From positions 1-8,943 of the forward strand of contig CAZCHH010000089.1 of the NCBI GenBank assembly GCA_964498585.1: a DNA stretch of 8,943 nt, given 5' to 3'. Position numbers and translations under genes: made by a program. Origin of the DNA: JAAYJM01 sp964498585 (GTDB lineage: Bacteria; Bacteroidota; Ignavibacteria; Kapaibacteriales; UBA2268). Of the stretch, positions 1 to 5,842 are shown one piece after another. Below the pieces are notes generated by a model that saw nothing but the letters and a program-made list of their open reading frames with translations, ran no database searches and was not told the DNA's origin. The first letter of the stretch is position 1, and every line of letters starts with the position of its first letter.

Positions 1-15
1 ATGATTATGTTTCAT
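1..15 (-). CDS. Possible first codons of a gene leaving the left edge
   Basis: An ATG on the minus strand at 15-13 opens a frame of five codons (M-K-H-N-H) that runs off the window. It lies about 40 nt downstream of the start expected from the promoter-like site at 62-92, which is the only reason to list it. No Shine-Dalgarno sequence is obvious. Nothing can be said about function. Confidence 0.25.
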
Positions 16-61
16 CGTTAAATGGTATTTAGGAGCTTTTCAATAATAATTAAATCCATCA

Positions 62-92
62 CAAATATAGCAAAAAAAATTTAAGATGCAAA
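62..92 (-). promoter_or_regulatory. Bacteroidota-type promoter facing left
   Basis: Read on the minus strand, TTTG (92-89) is followed after 19 nt by TATATTTG (69-62). This matches the TTTG-N17-23-TAnnTTTG consensus of the primary sigma factor in Bacteroidota. It would start transcription near position 55 and drive a gene that lies mostly outside the window. Confidence 0.5.
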
Positions 93-124
93 TATTTTTT
101 TGATTTTTTTTAGAAATATTTGTC

Positions 125-217
125 TTTGAACTGTGATTTTTGTGATTTATTTGATGAAGATGATTAAGAAAGAAAATCATCTCTTAATCAAAAAAATCAG
201 ATAAATCATAGTTCAAA
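125..217. repeat. 93-bp imperfect palindrome, MITE/REP-like
   Basis: The left arm starts TTTGAACTGTGATTT at 125 and the right arm ends AAATCATAGTTCAAA at 217. The arms pair almost throughout, with a few mismatches and a 9-nt bulge on the left. The innermost stem is TGATTAAGA (161-169) with TCTTAATCA (182-190). From memory, elements beginning TTTGAACT-TGATTT are dispersed between genes in many Bacteroidota-group genomes, but no database was searched. There is no transposase in the window and no clear target-site duplication. Confidence 0.75.
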
Positions 218-233
218 CAAGAACACACCCCTG

Positions 234-249
234 CCCCTCTCAAGAGGGG
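234..249. repeat. Small GC-rich hairpin, CCCCTC/GAGGGG
   Basis: CCCCTC (234-239) pairs with GAGGGG (244-249) across a TCAA loop. It stands out as a GC-rich patch in AT-rich DNA, directly after the 93-bp palindrome. No T-run follows, so it is not a good intrinsic terminator. It is probably part of the same intergenic repeat mosaic. Confidence 0.5.
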
Positions 250-267
250 AATTAAGAATTTTCTTCT

Positions 268-281
268 ATCCCGACAGGGAT
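268..281. repeat. Small hairpin ATCCC/GGGAT
   Basis: ATCCC (268-272) and GGGAT (277-281) are separated by GACA. The stem is only 5 bp. It is listed because it sits in a gene-free stretch with three other palindromes. Confidence 0.3.
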
Positions 282-338
282 TGTATTATTGTAGAAAAAA
301 TATACAACGAAACTGATTTATCCCGAATTGAATGAAAC

Positions 339-371
339 AGTCATCCGATGGCTGCGAGTCATCGGATGACT
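339..371. repeat. REP-like perfect 12-bp hairpin
   Basis: AGTCATCCGATG (339-350) and CATCGGATGACT (360-371) are perfect reverse complements around the 9-nt loop GCTGCGAGT. The element is much more GC-rich than its surroundings and no T-run follows, which argues against a terminator. Its size and perfect stem resemble REP elements mobilised by IS200/RAYT-type transposases, but no such gene is in the window. Confidence 0.6.
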
Positions 372-431
372 TGAAAAGGGATTAGATTATCTGTTTGTAA
401 AATTTAATCCCATTTAAAGATTTTGCAAATA

Positions 432-465
432 TTTTGCATCTTTTATATTTATTTTATTAGATTTG
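432..465 (+). promoter_or_regulatory. Bacteroidota-type promoter for the first plus-strand gene
   Basis: TTTTG (432-436) is followed after 21 nt by TAGATTTG (458-465), a good fit to the TTTG/TAnnTTTG consensus. Transcription would start near 472, about 20 nt before the ATG at 493. A GGAG (484-487) ribosome-binding site lies in the short leader. Confidence 0.6.
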
Positions 466-492
466 TAATGTAAAATAACTTACGGAGTTTAT

Positions 493-786
493 ATGTCAAA
501 TAGAACTTATTACGAGCCGATATTACACGAAAAAATAAGTATGATTCCCGATTCGCTTTTACCAGATTTAATAAATTTCATTGATGTTTTTCAGAATGCA
601 GCAAATCATTTAGTAAATGAAGAAAATAATGAAAACACTTATAAGGAAAATTTAATGAAATTCGCTGGCTCTTGGAATGATTTTGAAGAAGCCGATGAAT
701 TTATAAATGAGATATACGAAAGAAGAAGTAGTTTCTTTAAAGAAAGGTGTTTTGGAACTTCTTTTCAAGGACATCCAAAGCAATGA
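493..786 (+). CDS. VapB-type antitoxin with a chimeric C-terminus
   Basis: A 97-residue acidic protein. It has an N-terminal helical segment (residues about 11-40, with a SLLPDLINFIDVF motif) and a second motif near 56-78 (FAGSW, then an acidic stretch, then INEIYERR). This layout is typical of small antitoxins that neutralise PIN-domain toxins, which they sequester through the C-terminal half. The start has a GGAG site 5 nt upstream and a promoter. Such genes are usually followed at once by a PIN toxin, but none is here. The last ~10 residues are read, in a different frame, from sequence belonging to another antitoxin remnant (752-910). The C-terminus therefore looks like a recombination scar. 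It is probably an orphan antitoxin, possibly still foldable. The family call rests on motif memory. Confidence 0.65.
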   Translation: MSNRTYYEPILHEKISMIPDSLLPDLINFIDVFQNAANHLVNEENNENTYKENLMKFAGSWNDFEEADEFINEIYERRSSFFKERCFGTSFQGHPKQ

Positions 787-910
787 AGCATCTAAGTCAA
801 TTACAGATGAAGATATTGAAAATGAAATATTGGAATACAGGATAGCTAATGAATCTGCTTTGAAAAATTGGCTTTCACCAGAAGAAGATGAAGCTTGGAA
901 AGATTTATAA
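752..910 (+). pseudogene. Antitoxin C-terminal remnant (segment A)
   Basis: In the frame of 707-910 this region encodes a typical antitoxin tail: an acidic patch SITDEDIENEILEYR and the ending WLSPEEDEAWKDL, a motif common at the C-termini of small antitoxins. The upstream part of that frame (from ATG 707) only shadows the preceding antitoxin gene, so the true N-terminus seems lost. Positions 752-837 recur at 2035-2121 with four substitutions and one indel, and homology begins at about 752. That marks the junction with the upstream gene. A short protein from ATG 707 (67 residues) remains possible, but a fragment is more likely. Confidence 0.6.
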
Positions 911-922
911 ATTTTCCTTTTT

Positions 923-994
923 GAAATAGAATACTACTCTCGTGGTGATTTCCAAAGGTTGTATGAGATTTTGGTAGCGAGGGTTGGGGAGTGA
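923..994 (+). pseudogene. Short coding remnant (segment A'), copy of 2701-2772
   Basis: This frame encodes 23 residues (starting EIEYYSRGDF, ending LVARVGE) and a TGA stop. An in-frame TAA at 908-910 lies just upstream and there is no start codon. The same peptide with three changes, also followed by a stop, is encoded at 2701-2772. The frame is shared and some differences are synonymous, so the segment was probably once the C-terminal end of a protein. I do not recognise the family. The 3' part (from about 957) is identical in both copies and GC-rich for this DNA. Confidence 0.5.
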
Positions 995-1055
995 AGTTGA
1001 TTGAAATAAAAGGTTAAAGAAATCGTATATATTAGTTATTTATAGAAAGAAAAAA

Positions 1056-1262
1056 ATGCAGACATATTCAAATATTAGATACGAGCAAATGCGTAATTTA
1101 GCATTTCAACTTTCACATAGCGAAAAAAAGAAATTAATCACTGAACTACAAAATAAAGTTACCAAGCAAAAGGAACGAAAATTTGGAAAATATGCCGGGC
1201 AAGGTTCGATTTCTGAAGATTTTAACGAACCATTAGAAGAATTATTTAATTCCATTATTTAA
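1056..1262 (+). CDS. DUF2281-like antitoxin
   Basis: A 68-residue protein. The N-terminal helix (residues about 8-34) carries the pattern LAFQLSHSEKKKLITEL. The C-terminus has YAGQGSISEDFNEPLEEL, close to the 'G-x-I-x-x-D-F-(N/D)-x-P-L' ending of DUF2281/VapB-like antitoxins that pair with PIN toxins. A purine-rich stretch precedes the ATG but there is no strong Shine-Dalgarno. The next gene starts 12 nt downstream and is a second antitoxin-like protein rather than a toxin. The three genes from 1056 to 1975 are probably co-transcribed. It is either a second antitoxin for the PIN toxin or has lost its own toxin. Confidence 0.65.
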   Translation: MQTYSNIRYEQMRNLAFQLSHSEKKKLITELQNKVTKQKERKFGKYAGQGSISEDFNEPLEELFNSII

Positions 1263-1274
1263 AGAGGAGAAAAA

Positions 1275-1574
1275 ATGAGCCAAAATAATGTGCAGTATAT
1301 TGTAGATACAAATGGCAAACAAGTTGCTGTTATTTTAAGTATTAAACAATATGAAAATTTCCTTAAACAGCAAAATACAGATATTATAGAATTCGATAGC
1401 TCTAAAGAAAGATATGGAATTTCAAAAGAATTAAATATTTCTAAAACTAAAAACAAGAAAAAAGTATTTGAAGATTTGATGGAGTTCAACAAAAAATTCA
1501 ATTTAGAAGTAAATGCAGATATTAGTATTTCTGAAATGTGCAATGATGTTAATTTAGAAAGCATTGCAATATGA
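1275..1574 (+). CDS. Phd/YefM-like antitoxin of the PIN toxin
   Basis: A 99-residue protein. The N-terminus (residues about 7-30) reads YIVDTNGKQVAVILSIKQYE. This matches the first strands and helix of Phd/YefM-type or similar antitoxins that carry 'D-x-G-x-x-x-A-V-I-L-x-I-x-x-Y'. The C-terminal half is charged and ends NADISISEMCNDVNLESIAI, plausible as a toxin-wrapping segment. A strong GAGGAG site lies 5 nt before the ATG. The stop overlaps the start of the PIN gene (ATGA, 1571-1574), the normal antitoxin-toxin coupling. It should autorepress the operon if the N-terminal half binds DNA, by analogy with the family. Confidence 0.7.
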   Translation: MSQNNVQYIVDTNGKQVAVILSIKQYENFLKQQNTDIIEFDSSKERYGISKELNISKTKNKKKVFEDLMEFNKKFNLEVNADISISEMCNDVNLESIAI

Positions 1575-1975
1575 AATATATAGACACAGACATATTAATC
1601 CATTCAATAATTATTCAGGATATTGAAAAGCATAATACTTCAAAAAGTATTATTTTAAAATCAATTGAAAATGATGATTTTTTTATTTCACTTTTAACTT
1701 TGCAGGAACTTGCTTTCGTTTTAGATAAACTTGAATTTGAAAAATCTTTCATTGACAAAAATATTAGTGAATTACTGAAATTTAAACCAATAAATTACAA
1801 TATAAATCATTTTTCAAGAGCTATTCAAATTGCAAATAAAATTGGTTTTCAGAACATAAATGATTGCTTGCATTTGACATTAGCAGAATATTATTGTAGT
1901 GAATTATTGACTTACAATAAAAAAGATTTTACTAAAATTAAAAAATACACTGTTATTAAAATTACAATTTTATAG
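1571..1975 (+). CDS. vapC: PIN-domain ribonuclease toxin (VapC-like)
   Basis: A 134-residue single PIN domain, the usual VapC length. The acidic residues expected at the metal site are present: D5 (in YIDTDILI, with D7), E46 (TLQEL), D98 (NINDCLHL) and D119 near the end of TYNKKDF, with N116 beside it. The family cleaves RNA (tRNA or rRNA in studied cases) using Mg2+, is inhibited by its partner antitoxin, and acts in the cytoplasm. Translation is coupled to the preceding antitoxin through an ATGA overlap. The gene appears intact. Its RNA target cannot be read from the sequence. Confidence 0.85.
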   Translation: MKYIDTDILIHSIIIQDIEKHNTSKSIILKSIENDDFFISLLTLQELAFVLDKLEFEKSFIDKNISELLKFKPINYNINHFSRAIQIANKIGFQNINDCLHLTLAEYYCSELLTYNKKDFTKIKKYTVIKITIL

Positions 1976-2034
1976 AATCTGATGAAATGAAAAATATTAT
2001 TATCAAAATGATTTGTAATACAAAATATGCTTAA

Positions 2035-2122
2035 TTGGGAACTTTTTTTCAAGGACATCTAAAACAATGAAGCATCTAAGTCAATTACAGATGAAGATAT
2101 TGAAAATGAAATAATGGAATAG
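2035..2122 (+). pseudogene. Degraded copy of antitoxin remnant (segment B)
   Basis: This repeats 752-837 with four substitutions and one inserted G. In the frame of copy A it has an internal TAA (2066-2068, from CAA to TAA) and ends in TAG at 2120-2122, exactly where similarity to copy A stops. It is clearly non-coding now. What follows (2123-2199) is unrelated sequence leading to the RelB gene. Confidence 0.7.
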
Positions 2123-2199
2123 TGTATTCTGTTTATGCAATAAAAAATTAAAAGTTCGTCTAATTATAAAATTTGTTAGAGAACAGTTTGAAAGGTAAT

Positions 2200-2412
2200 A
2201 TGAATACATTTGCAAACTTAGTTGATGAAGTTAGAAATTTACAATATGAAGAACTTATTGAACTGAATGAAATTTCTAAGAAGCGTCAAATTGAATTAGA
2301 AAGGGAAGAATTAGCTTTAGACCATAAGGAAACTATGGCTCAATATCGCAATGATGAGCTATTTTTTACTTCAGATATAAGTATTCTAAAAAATGAGTTA
2401 AGCAATTTATGA
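2200..2412 (+). CDS. RelB-type antitoxin partner of the RelE/YafQ toxin
   Basis: A 70-residue, strongly charged and helical protein. Residues about 9-45 form a predicted long helix rich in E, K and R, followed by a segment ending DISILKNELSNL. Its identity as an antitoxin comes mainly from position: its stop overlaps the toxin start by four bases (ATGA, 2409-2412). The ATG at 2200 is preferred because AAGG (2192-2195) lies 4 nt upstream. A TTG at 2173 would extend the frame by nine residues without a ribosome-binding site. No canonical ribbon-helix-helix motif is evident, so autoregulation is uncertain. Confidence 0.7.
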   Translation: MNTFANLVDEVRNLQYEELIELNEISKKRQIELEREELALDHKETMAQYRNDELFFTSDISILKNELSNL

Positions 2413-2678
2413 TAAGCATTGCACTTAGTAATTCATTTAAAAGAGCTTATTCAAAGCTAATCAAAAATAACAAACAACTTGAAGAGCTTTTTTTTAATCG
2501 GCTTGAGACGTTTATCAACAATCCTTTTGACCCATCACTAAAAACTCATAAGTTAAGTGGCAAATTATCTGAATGCTGGAGTTTTTCCATAAATTTTCAA
2601 TTAAGAGTTGTGTTTGTTTTTATAGATACTGACCAAGTGATTTTAGAAAATATTGGAAACCACGACAATGTCTATTAA
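2409..2678 (+). CDS. RelE/YafQ-family mRNA interferase toxin
   Basis: An 89-residue protein with the full RelE-superfamily layout. An N-terminal helical hairpin (FKRAYSKLIKNNKQLEELF, residues 10-28) is followed by NPFDPSLKTHKLSGKL (38-53), a core strand around W57-R66, and the C-terminal ENIGNHDNVY ending. H47, R66, H85 and D86 are candidate catalytic or RNA-contact residues by analogy with YafQ-type toxins. The family cleaves mRNA in the ribosomal A site. The gene is translationally coupled to its antitoxin. The 3' end overlaps a short frame (2668-2772) carrying segment B'. Confidence 0.88.
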   Translation: MISIALSNSFKRAYSKLIKNNKQLEELFFNRLETFINNPFDPSLKTHKLSGKLSECWSFSINFQLRVVFVFIDTDQVILENIGNHDNVY

Positions 2679-2772
2679 AAATATTTTGAAAATTAAAACA
2701 GAAATAGAATACTATTCTAAAGACGATTTCCTAAGGTTGTATGAGATTTTGGTAGCGAGGGTAGGGGAGTAA
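2668..2772 (+). CDS. Short 34-residue frame carrying segment B'
   Basis: An ATG inside the end of the RelE-type gene (overlap 11 nt) opens a 34-residue frame. It begins MSIKNILKIKT and then encodes EIEYYSKDDF...LVARVGE, the counterpart of segment A' (923-994). There is no clear Shine-Dalgarno, but overlap with the toxin stop would allow coupled translation. The tail has kept its reading frame in both copies, yet A' lacks a start. It is either a micro-protein or the residual end of a lost gene captured behind the toxin. Function unknown. Confidence 0.35.
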   Translation: MSIKNILKIKTEIEYYSKDDFLRLYEILVARVGE

Positions 2773-2811
2773 AAAATCCCTGTAGTCAAAGAGAATCGCT
2801 GGCTACAGGGA
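2771..2811 (-). terminator. Intrinsic terminator of the minus-strand operon
   Basis: TCCCTGTAG (2777-2785) pairs perfectly with CTACAGGGA (2803-2811). Read on the minus strand, the stem is followed directly by six Ts (2776-2771). It lies 14 nt past the stop of the protease gene. On the plus strand no T-run follows, so it mainly ends the leftward transcript. The plus-strand TA block ends at the same place. Confidence 0.85.
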
Positions 2812-2824
2812 ATAATTAAAATTA

Positions 2825-4348
2825 TTACAATCTTAAAAAAGTAAGATTAAATCCCGTATATAAACCAATTGAATAATTTTTAAGAGAAAATTTATTGTCA
2901 GTATAAAATGTAAAACTAAAACCAAAAGGAATTGGGTATCCAGTAAGATTTAACATAATATAAGCAAAGTTATATTCTTTGTAACCGAAATATTTGTATT
3001 CATTTTGAAAACTTTTTCCTAAACCAACCCTTATTAAATCATTGAATTCCATAGCCAAAGATAAATCTTGATTATAGTTGTCTAATAATTTATTTTGATT
3101 GTAACTATAATTCTTTTCAAAACCATAAACAAAACCAATTCTATCAGAAGTAGTAACAACACCATAATTGTTCCTTAAGAAACCAAAACGATAGAACAAA
3201 CCAATAGAACCACGAAAATTACTAAAATGGTTATCTATATTTTGATTATACATATAGGTAGGATTGATTAACAATTCAAATGCAAATCTATTTGTAAGTT
3301 GTTTATTTATATCTACTTCTTTTTCTCTTATCCAATTTTCTTTTTTTTCAATTTCCTGCTCTCGCTTTACTAATTCTTGCCATTTCCTTTCGTTAGATTC
3401 TTTGCCGTTTTCAATCTCATTTCTAATAATACCAGCTTTTTCAATAATTCCCCAACTTTCTTGCCTTTTTGATTCTAATTCTATTCGCTCCTGATTTAAA
3501 ACCTTTTTTTCTAAAGCTATTTTTTCATTCTCGTTTTTTTTATAAATTTCAAAATCTTCCTTTTCTTTAACCAACTGAATTCTGTTTTCCTGCAATTTTT
3601 TTTGGTCATTTTTCAAATTTACAAATTGTCTTTCGTACTCAGTCATACCTTCGTAAACAATTGGGTCTGTGTAATATTTAATATTTCTTCTATCTAATGC
3701 ATTTATTACATAACTTATTTTTGTAGCTAACTTTCCAGTTTCCTGTGTTTTTAAATTGCCATAATTATCAAACATTTTCTTATAACTTGTAACTACTGCT
3801 AATACTTGACCTTTTGCGTTAATTAGTGGACCACCACTATTTCCTTCATCAATACGAACATCATGCTGTAAAAGATATTTATCTTGAATTCTTAGATTTG
3901 AAATAATACCTTCTGATATATTCCATGGATCATTGTTTGGATGCCCAATAGCAACTACTTCTTCTCCAACTATAGCATCTGTAGATTTTAAAGGTAAAAA
4001 GGTTGATATTTTTTGATTAATTTTTAAAATTGCAATATCTAAACCATAAAAATCTGGAGTATCATCAACAGAAACTACATCATAAGCATAACCGTATTTT
4101 GTTTTGACCCTGATTCGGGAAGCAGAAACAGTATTACTATAACCATCTTGAACAACATGGTGATTAGTAATAATATAACCATCTTCATTTATAAAAAAGC
4201 CAGTGCCAATTCCGCCACTTTTATTTTCTATGTAAACAACAGCATCGGCACATACTTCAAAAATTCTTTCAGAAGAAAAGAATTGAGAATAAGCAGCTTC
4301 ATTAAAGAAAAATAACATCATTAAGATTAACTTATATTGCTTTATCAT
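2825..4348 (-). CDS. Exported trypsin-like protease with coiled coil and C-terminal outer-membrane barrel-like domain
   Basis: A 507-residue protein in four parts. Residues 1-21 form a signal peptide with a likely cleavage before Q22. Residues about 27-220 form an HtrA/S1C-type serine protease with H64 (TNHHVV), D104 (GLDIAIL) and S171 (DEGNSGGPL), so the triad is complete. Residues about 236-354 form a long charged coiled coil. Residues about 355-507 alternate aromatic and polar residues (for example FRGSIGLFYRFGF, NFAYIMLNLTGY, GLYTGFNLTFLRL) as in a small outer-membrane beta-barrel. No PDZ domain is visible, unlike DegP. The likely arrangement is a periplasmic protease tethered to the outer membrane. 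It is the last gene of the operon, overlaps the upstream gene by 17 nt and is followed by a terminator. The barrel call is inferred from pattern alone. Confidence 0.85.
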   Translation of the reverse strand: MIKQYKLILMMLFFFNEAAYSQFFSSERIFEVCADAVVYIENKSGGIGTGFFINEDGYIITNHHVVQDGYSNTVSASRIRVKTKYGYAYDVVSVDDTPDFYGLDIAILKINQKISTFLPLKSTDAIVGEEVVAIGHPNNDPWNISEGIISNLRIQDKYLLQHDVRIDEGNSGGPLINAKGQVLAVVTSYKKMFDNYGNLKTQETGKLATKISYVINALDRRNIKYYTDPIVYEGMTEYERQFVNLKNDQKKLQENRIQLVKEKEDFEIYKKNENEKIALEKKVLNQERIELESKRQESWGIIEKAGIIRNEIENGKESNERKWQELVKREQEIEKKENWIREKEVDINKQLTNRFAFELLINPTYMYNQNIDNHFSNFRGSIGLFYRFGFLRNNYGVVTTSDRIGFVYGFEKNYSYNQNKLLDNYNQDLSLAMEFNDLIRVGLGKSFQNEYKYFGYKEYNFAYIMLNLTGYPIPFGFSFTFYTDNKFSLKNYSIGLYTGFNLTFLRL

Positions 4349-4763
4349 TTTGGGGCTTTATTTGTTTATTTAAATTTTTTAAATACTTTTTACTAACGAA
4401 CCAATTTTTTCCTGTTGAATCAAAAACCCAAATCTTTTCAATTTCATTTTTAAATTTATCTACATTATCGTAATATTCAATATGACGCTCTGAATCATTT
4501 AATTTAATTGGCAATTCTTTAGGAGTAATAAATATTTCAAATTTTGAATTCTTTTCTTTGAGATTTACTGAATTTATTAAAGCAGGTCTTTTTCCTACAT
4601 TTGTAATTGTAACCACAAAAAATTCTTTTCTGTTTTCATCAGTCATAATCCCTGCACTAACTTTAATTTTTGCCTTATCCTTAAAAAATAAAGTAATATT
4701 CCAAGTTATTGCGACTGTGGAAATTATTGCACCCCAAAAAGCAAGCAATTCAGTAAGATTCAT
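4332..4763 (-). CDS. Small single-span membrane protein, family unknown
   Basis: A 143-residue protein with one N-terminal transmembrane helix (residues about 5-27, FWGAIISTVAITWNITLFF) followed by a basic KDKAK. The soluble domain is probably a beta-sandwich: strands KIKVSAGIM and FFVVTITNVGKRPALINSVNL resemble immunoglobulin-like or COG1470-type folds. The positive residues after the helix suggest a cytoplasmic domain by the positive-inside rule. I do not recognise a named family. Its 3' end overlaps the protease gene by 17 nt, so translation of the two is probably coupled. It lies 50 nt after the preceding gene with no terminator between. It could be a membrane adaptor or regulator of the operon, but nothing in the sequence proves this. 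Confidence 0.7.
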   Translation of the reverse strand: MNLTELLAFWGAIISTVAITWNITLFFKDKAKIKVSAGIMTDENRKEFFVVTITNVGKRPALINSVNLKEKNSKFEIFITPKELPIKLNDSERHIEYYDNVDKFKNEIEKIWVFDSTGKNWFVSKKYLKNLNKQIKPQNDKAI

Positions 4764-4813
4764 TTTTTTAATTTAGAAAATTAAATAGTCTTTTAATCAT
4801 TTATTTTAAAGAA

Positions 4814-5830
4814 CTAATATAATGAAAATAATTCAGTAATATTTTTTGAAAAATTTGCAAAAGTAATACTTGTCATTTTTTTATAACCATCGGTTATACC
4901 ATCTATATTATTTATTTCATCTGATGGCGAAGCAACTTCATTATACTTGAAAGGATTTATATTATTAGGTATAATAAATTGAAAATCAAATTTTACTGAA
5001 ATTCCTAATAAATAATTTTTAAAATTTTTTATGTCATTTTTTTTCGATTTTTGAAAATCAGTATTTTCGCTTGAGTAATAATTCCAAATATGTGGAATTT
5101 TAATATTATTAAAAGTTTCTTCCTGGTTTATTATTTCGTAATTTATTATGATTTTAAGTCTTTTTGTGTTTTCAATTTCCATACCATTAGCATTAATATC
5201 TAAAAATTCCTGATTTATTATTTTATTAAAACCCACTGAAATTCCATATACAATAATAGCTTCAAGCTCAGAAATATCTGAACTTTCAAAATTTGATTTT
5301 AATGGTATTAAGTTTTCTTCTATTGAAGGTAGTTTGTTAGCTTTCACTATTCTTTCCCAAAAAATTTTTGCTTTTTCTTCATATTCTTCGTATTCTTTTA
5401 ATTTTATACTTCCATTTAAAAATATATTTATTTCAAACAAGTCATTATCTCTCATATAGTATAGTAAATCATTAAAGAATTTGACAGCTAAATCATTAGT
5501 TTTTTTCCCTTTAATATTTTCCAAATATTTATCTATTTCTTTTTGCCATAGACCAAATTTTAATAACTTTATCGTTGGCATATACTCGCTGTTTGGGTAT
5601 TGTTTTATAAATTCTTTAATTTTAATTATATCATTCTGTAATTCAATTTCAATAAATTTAACATCTTCAAGAAAAAAACCATTAGGATGCTCACGATAAT
5701 ATAAGTTACATGATTCTATTGTTCTTTCTTCTTTCACTTTTAAATAGTCAAAAAGGTCTTTAAAATAAATATTATAAGCTAATAATAAAGCTAATAATAT
5801 TGAACCAATAATAATAAATATTTTTTTCAT
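4814..5830 (-). CDS. Membrane-anchored protein with TPR-like N-terminal helices, family unknown
   Basis: A 338-residue protein with an N-terminal hydrophobic segment (residues about 4-22, then a lysine). It is either a membrane anchor or an uncleaved signal. Residues about 38-100 contain helical hairpins such as IKIKEFIKQYPNSEYMPTIKLL, which resembles the 'YP-x-S' TPR/Sel1-like repeats of periplasmic Bacteroidota proteins. The rest (about 150-338) is a mixed alpha/beta region rich in N, I and K with no motif I can name. The start has a GGAA six to seven nt before the ATG. It follows the TPR gene by only 12 nt and precedes the small membrane protein by 50 nt. Function unknown; location suggests an envelope role together with its neighbours. 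Confidence 0.7.
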   Translation of the reverse strand: MKKIFIIIGSILLALLLAYNIYFKDLFDYLKVKEERTIESCNLYYREHPNGFFLEDVKFIEIELQNDIIKIKEFIKQYPNSEYMPTIKLLKFGLWQKEIDKYLENIKGKKTNDLAVKFFNDLLYYMRDNDLFEINIFLNGSIKLKEYEEYEEKAKIFWERIVKANKLPSIEENLIPLKSNFESSDISELEAIIVYGISVGFNKIINQEFLDINANGMEIENTKRLKIIINYEIINQEETFNNIKIPHIWNYYSSENTDFQKSKKNDIKNFKNYLLGISVKFDFQFIIPNNINPFKYNEVASPSDEINNIDGITDGYKKMTSITFANFSKNITELFSLY

Positions 5831-5842
5831 AGCATTTCCAAT

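Noticed and set aside
339..371. Rho-independent terminator
   Set aside because: The stem is strong but no T-run follows on either strand and no gene ends nearby.
1259..1564. A 101-residue frame on the minus strand, opposite the Phd-like antitoxin gene
   Set aside because: It is antisense to a gene with a ribosome-binding site and an ATGA-coupled toxin, and its hydrophobic look comes from reverse-complemented A-rich codons.
2158..2176. Promoter for the RelBE pair at TATAAAATTTG
   Set aside because: The spacing between TA and TTTG does not fit TAnnTTTG and no TTTG element was found at the right distance upstream.
2173..2199. TTG start giving a nine-residue extension of the RelB-type antitoxin
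   Set aside because: There is no ribosome-binding site ahead of it, whereas ATG 2200 has AAGG four nt upstream.
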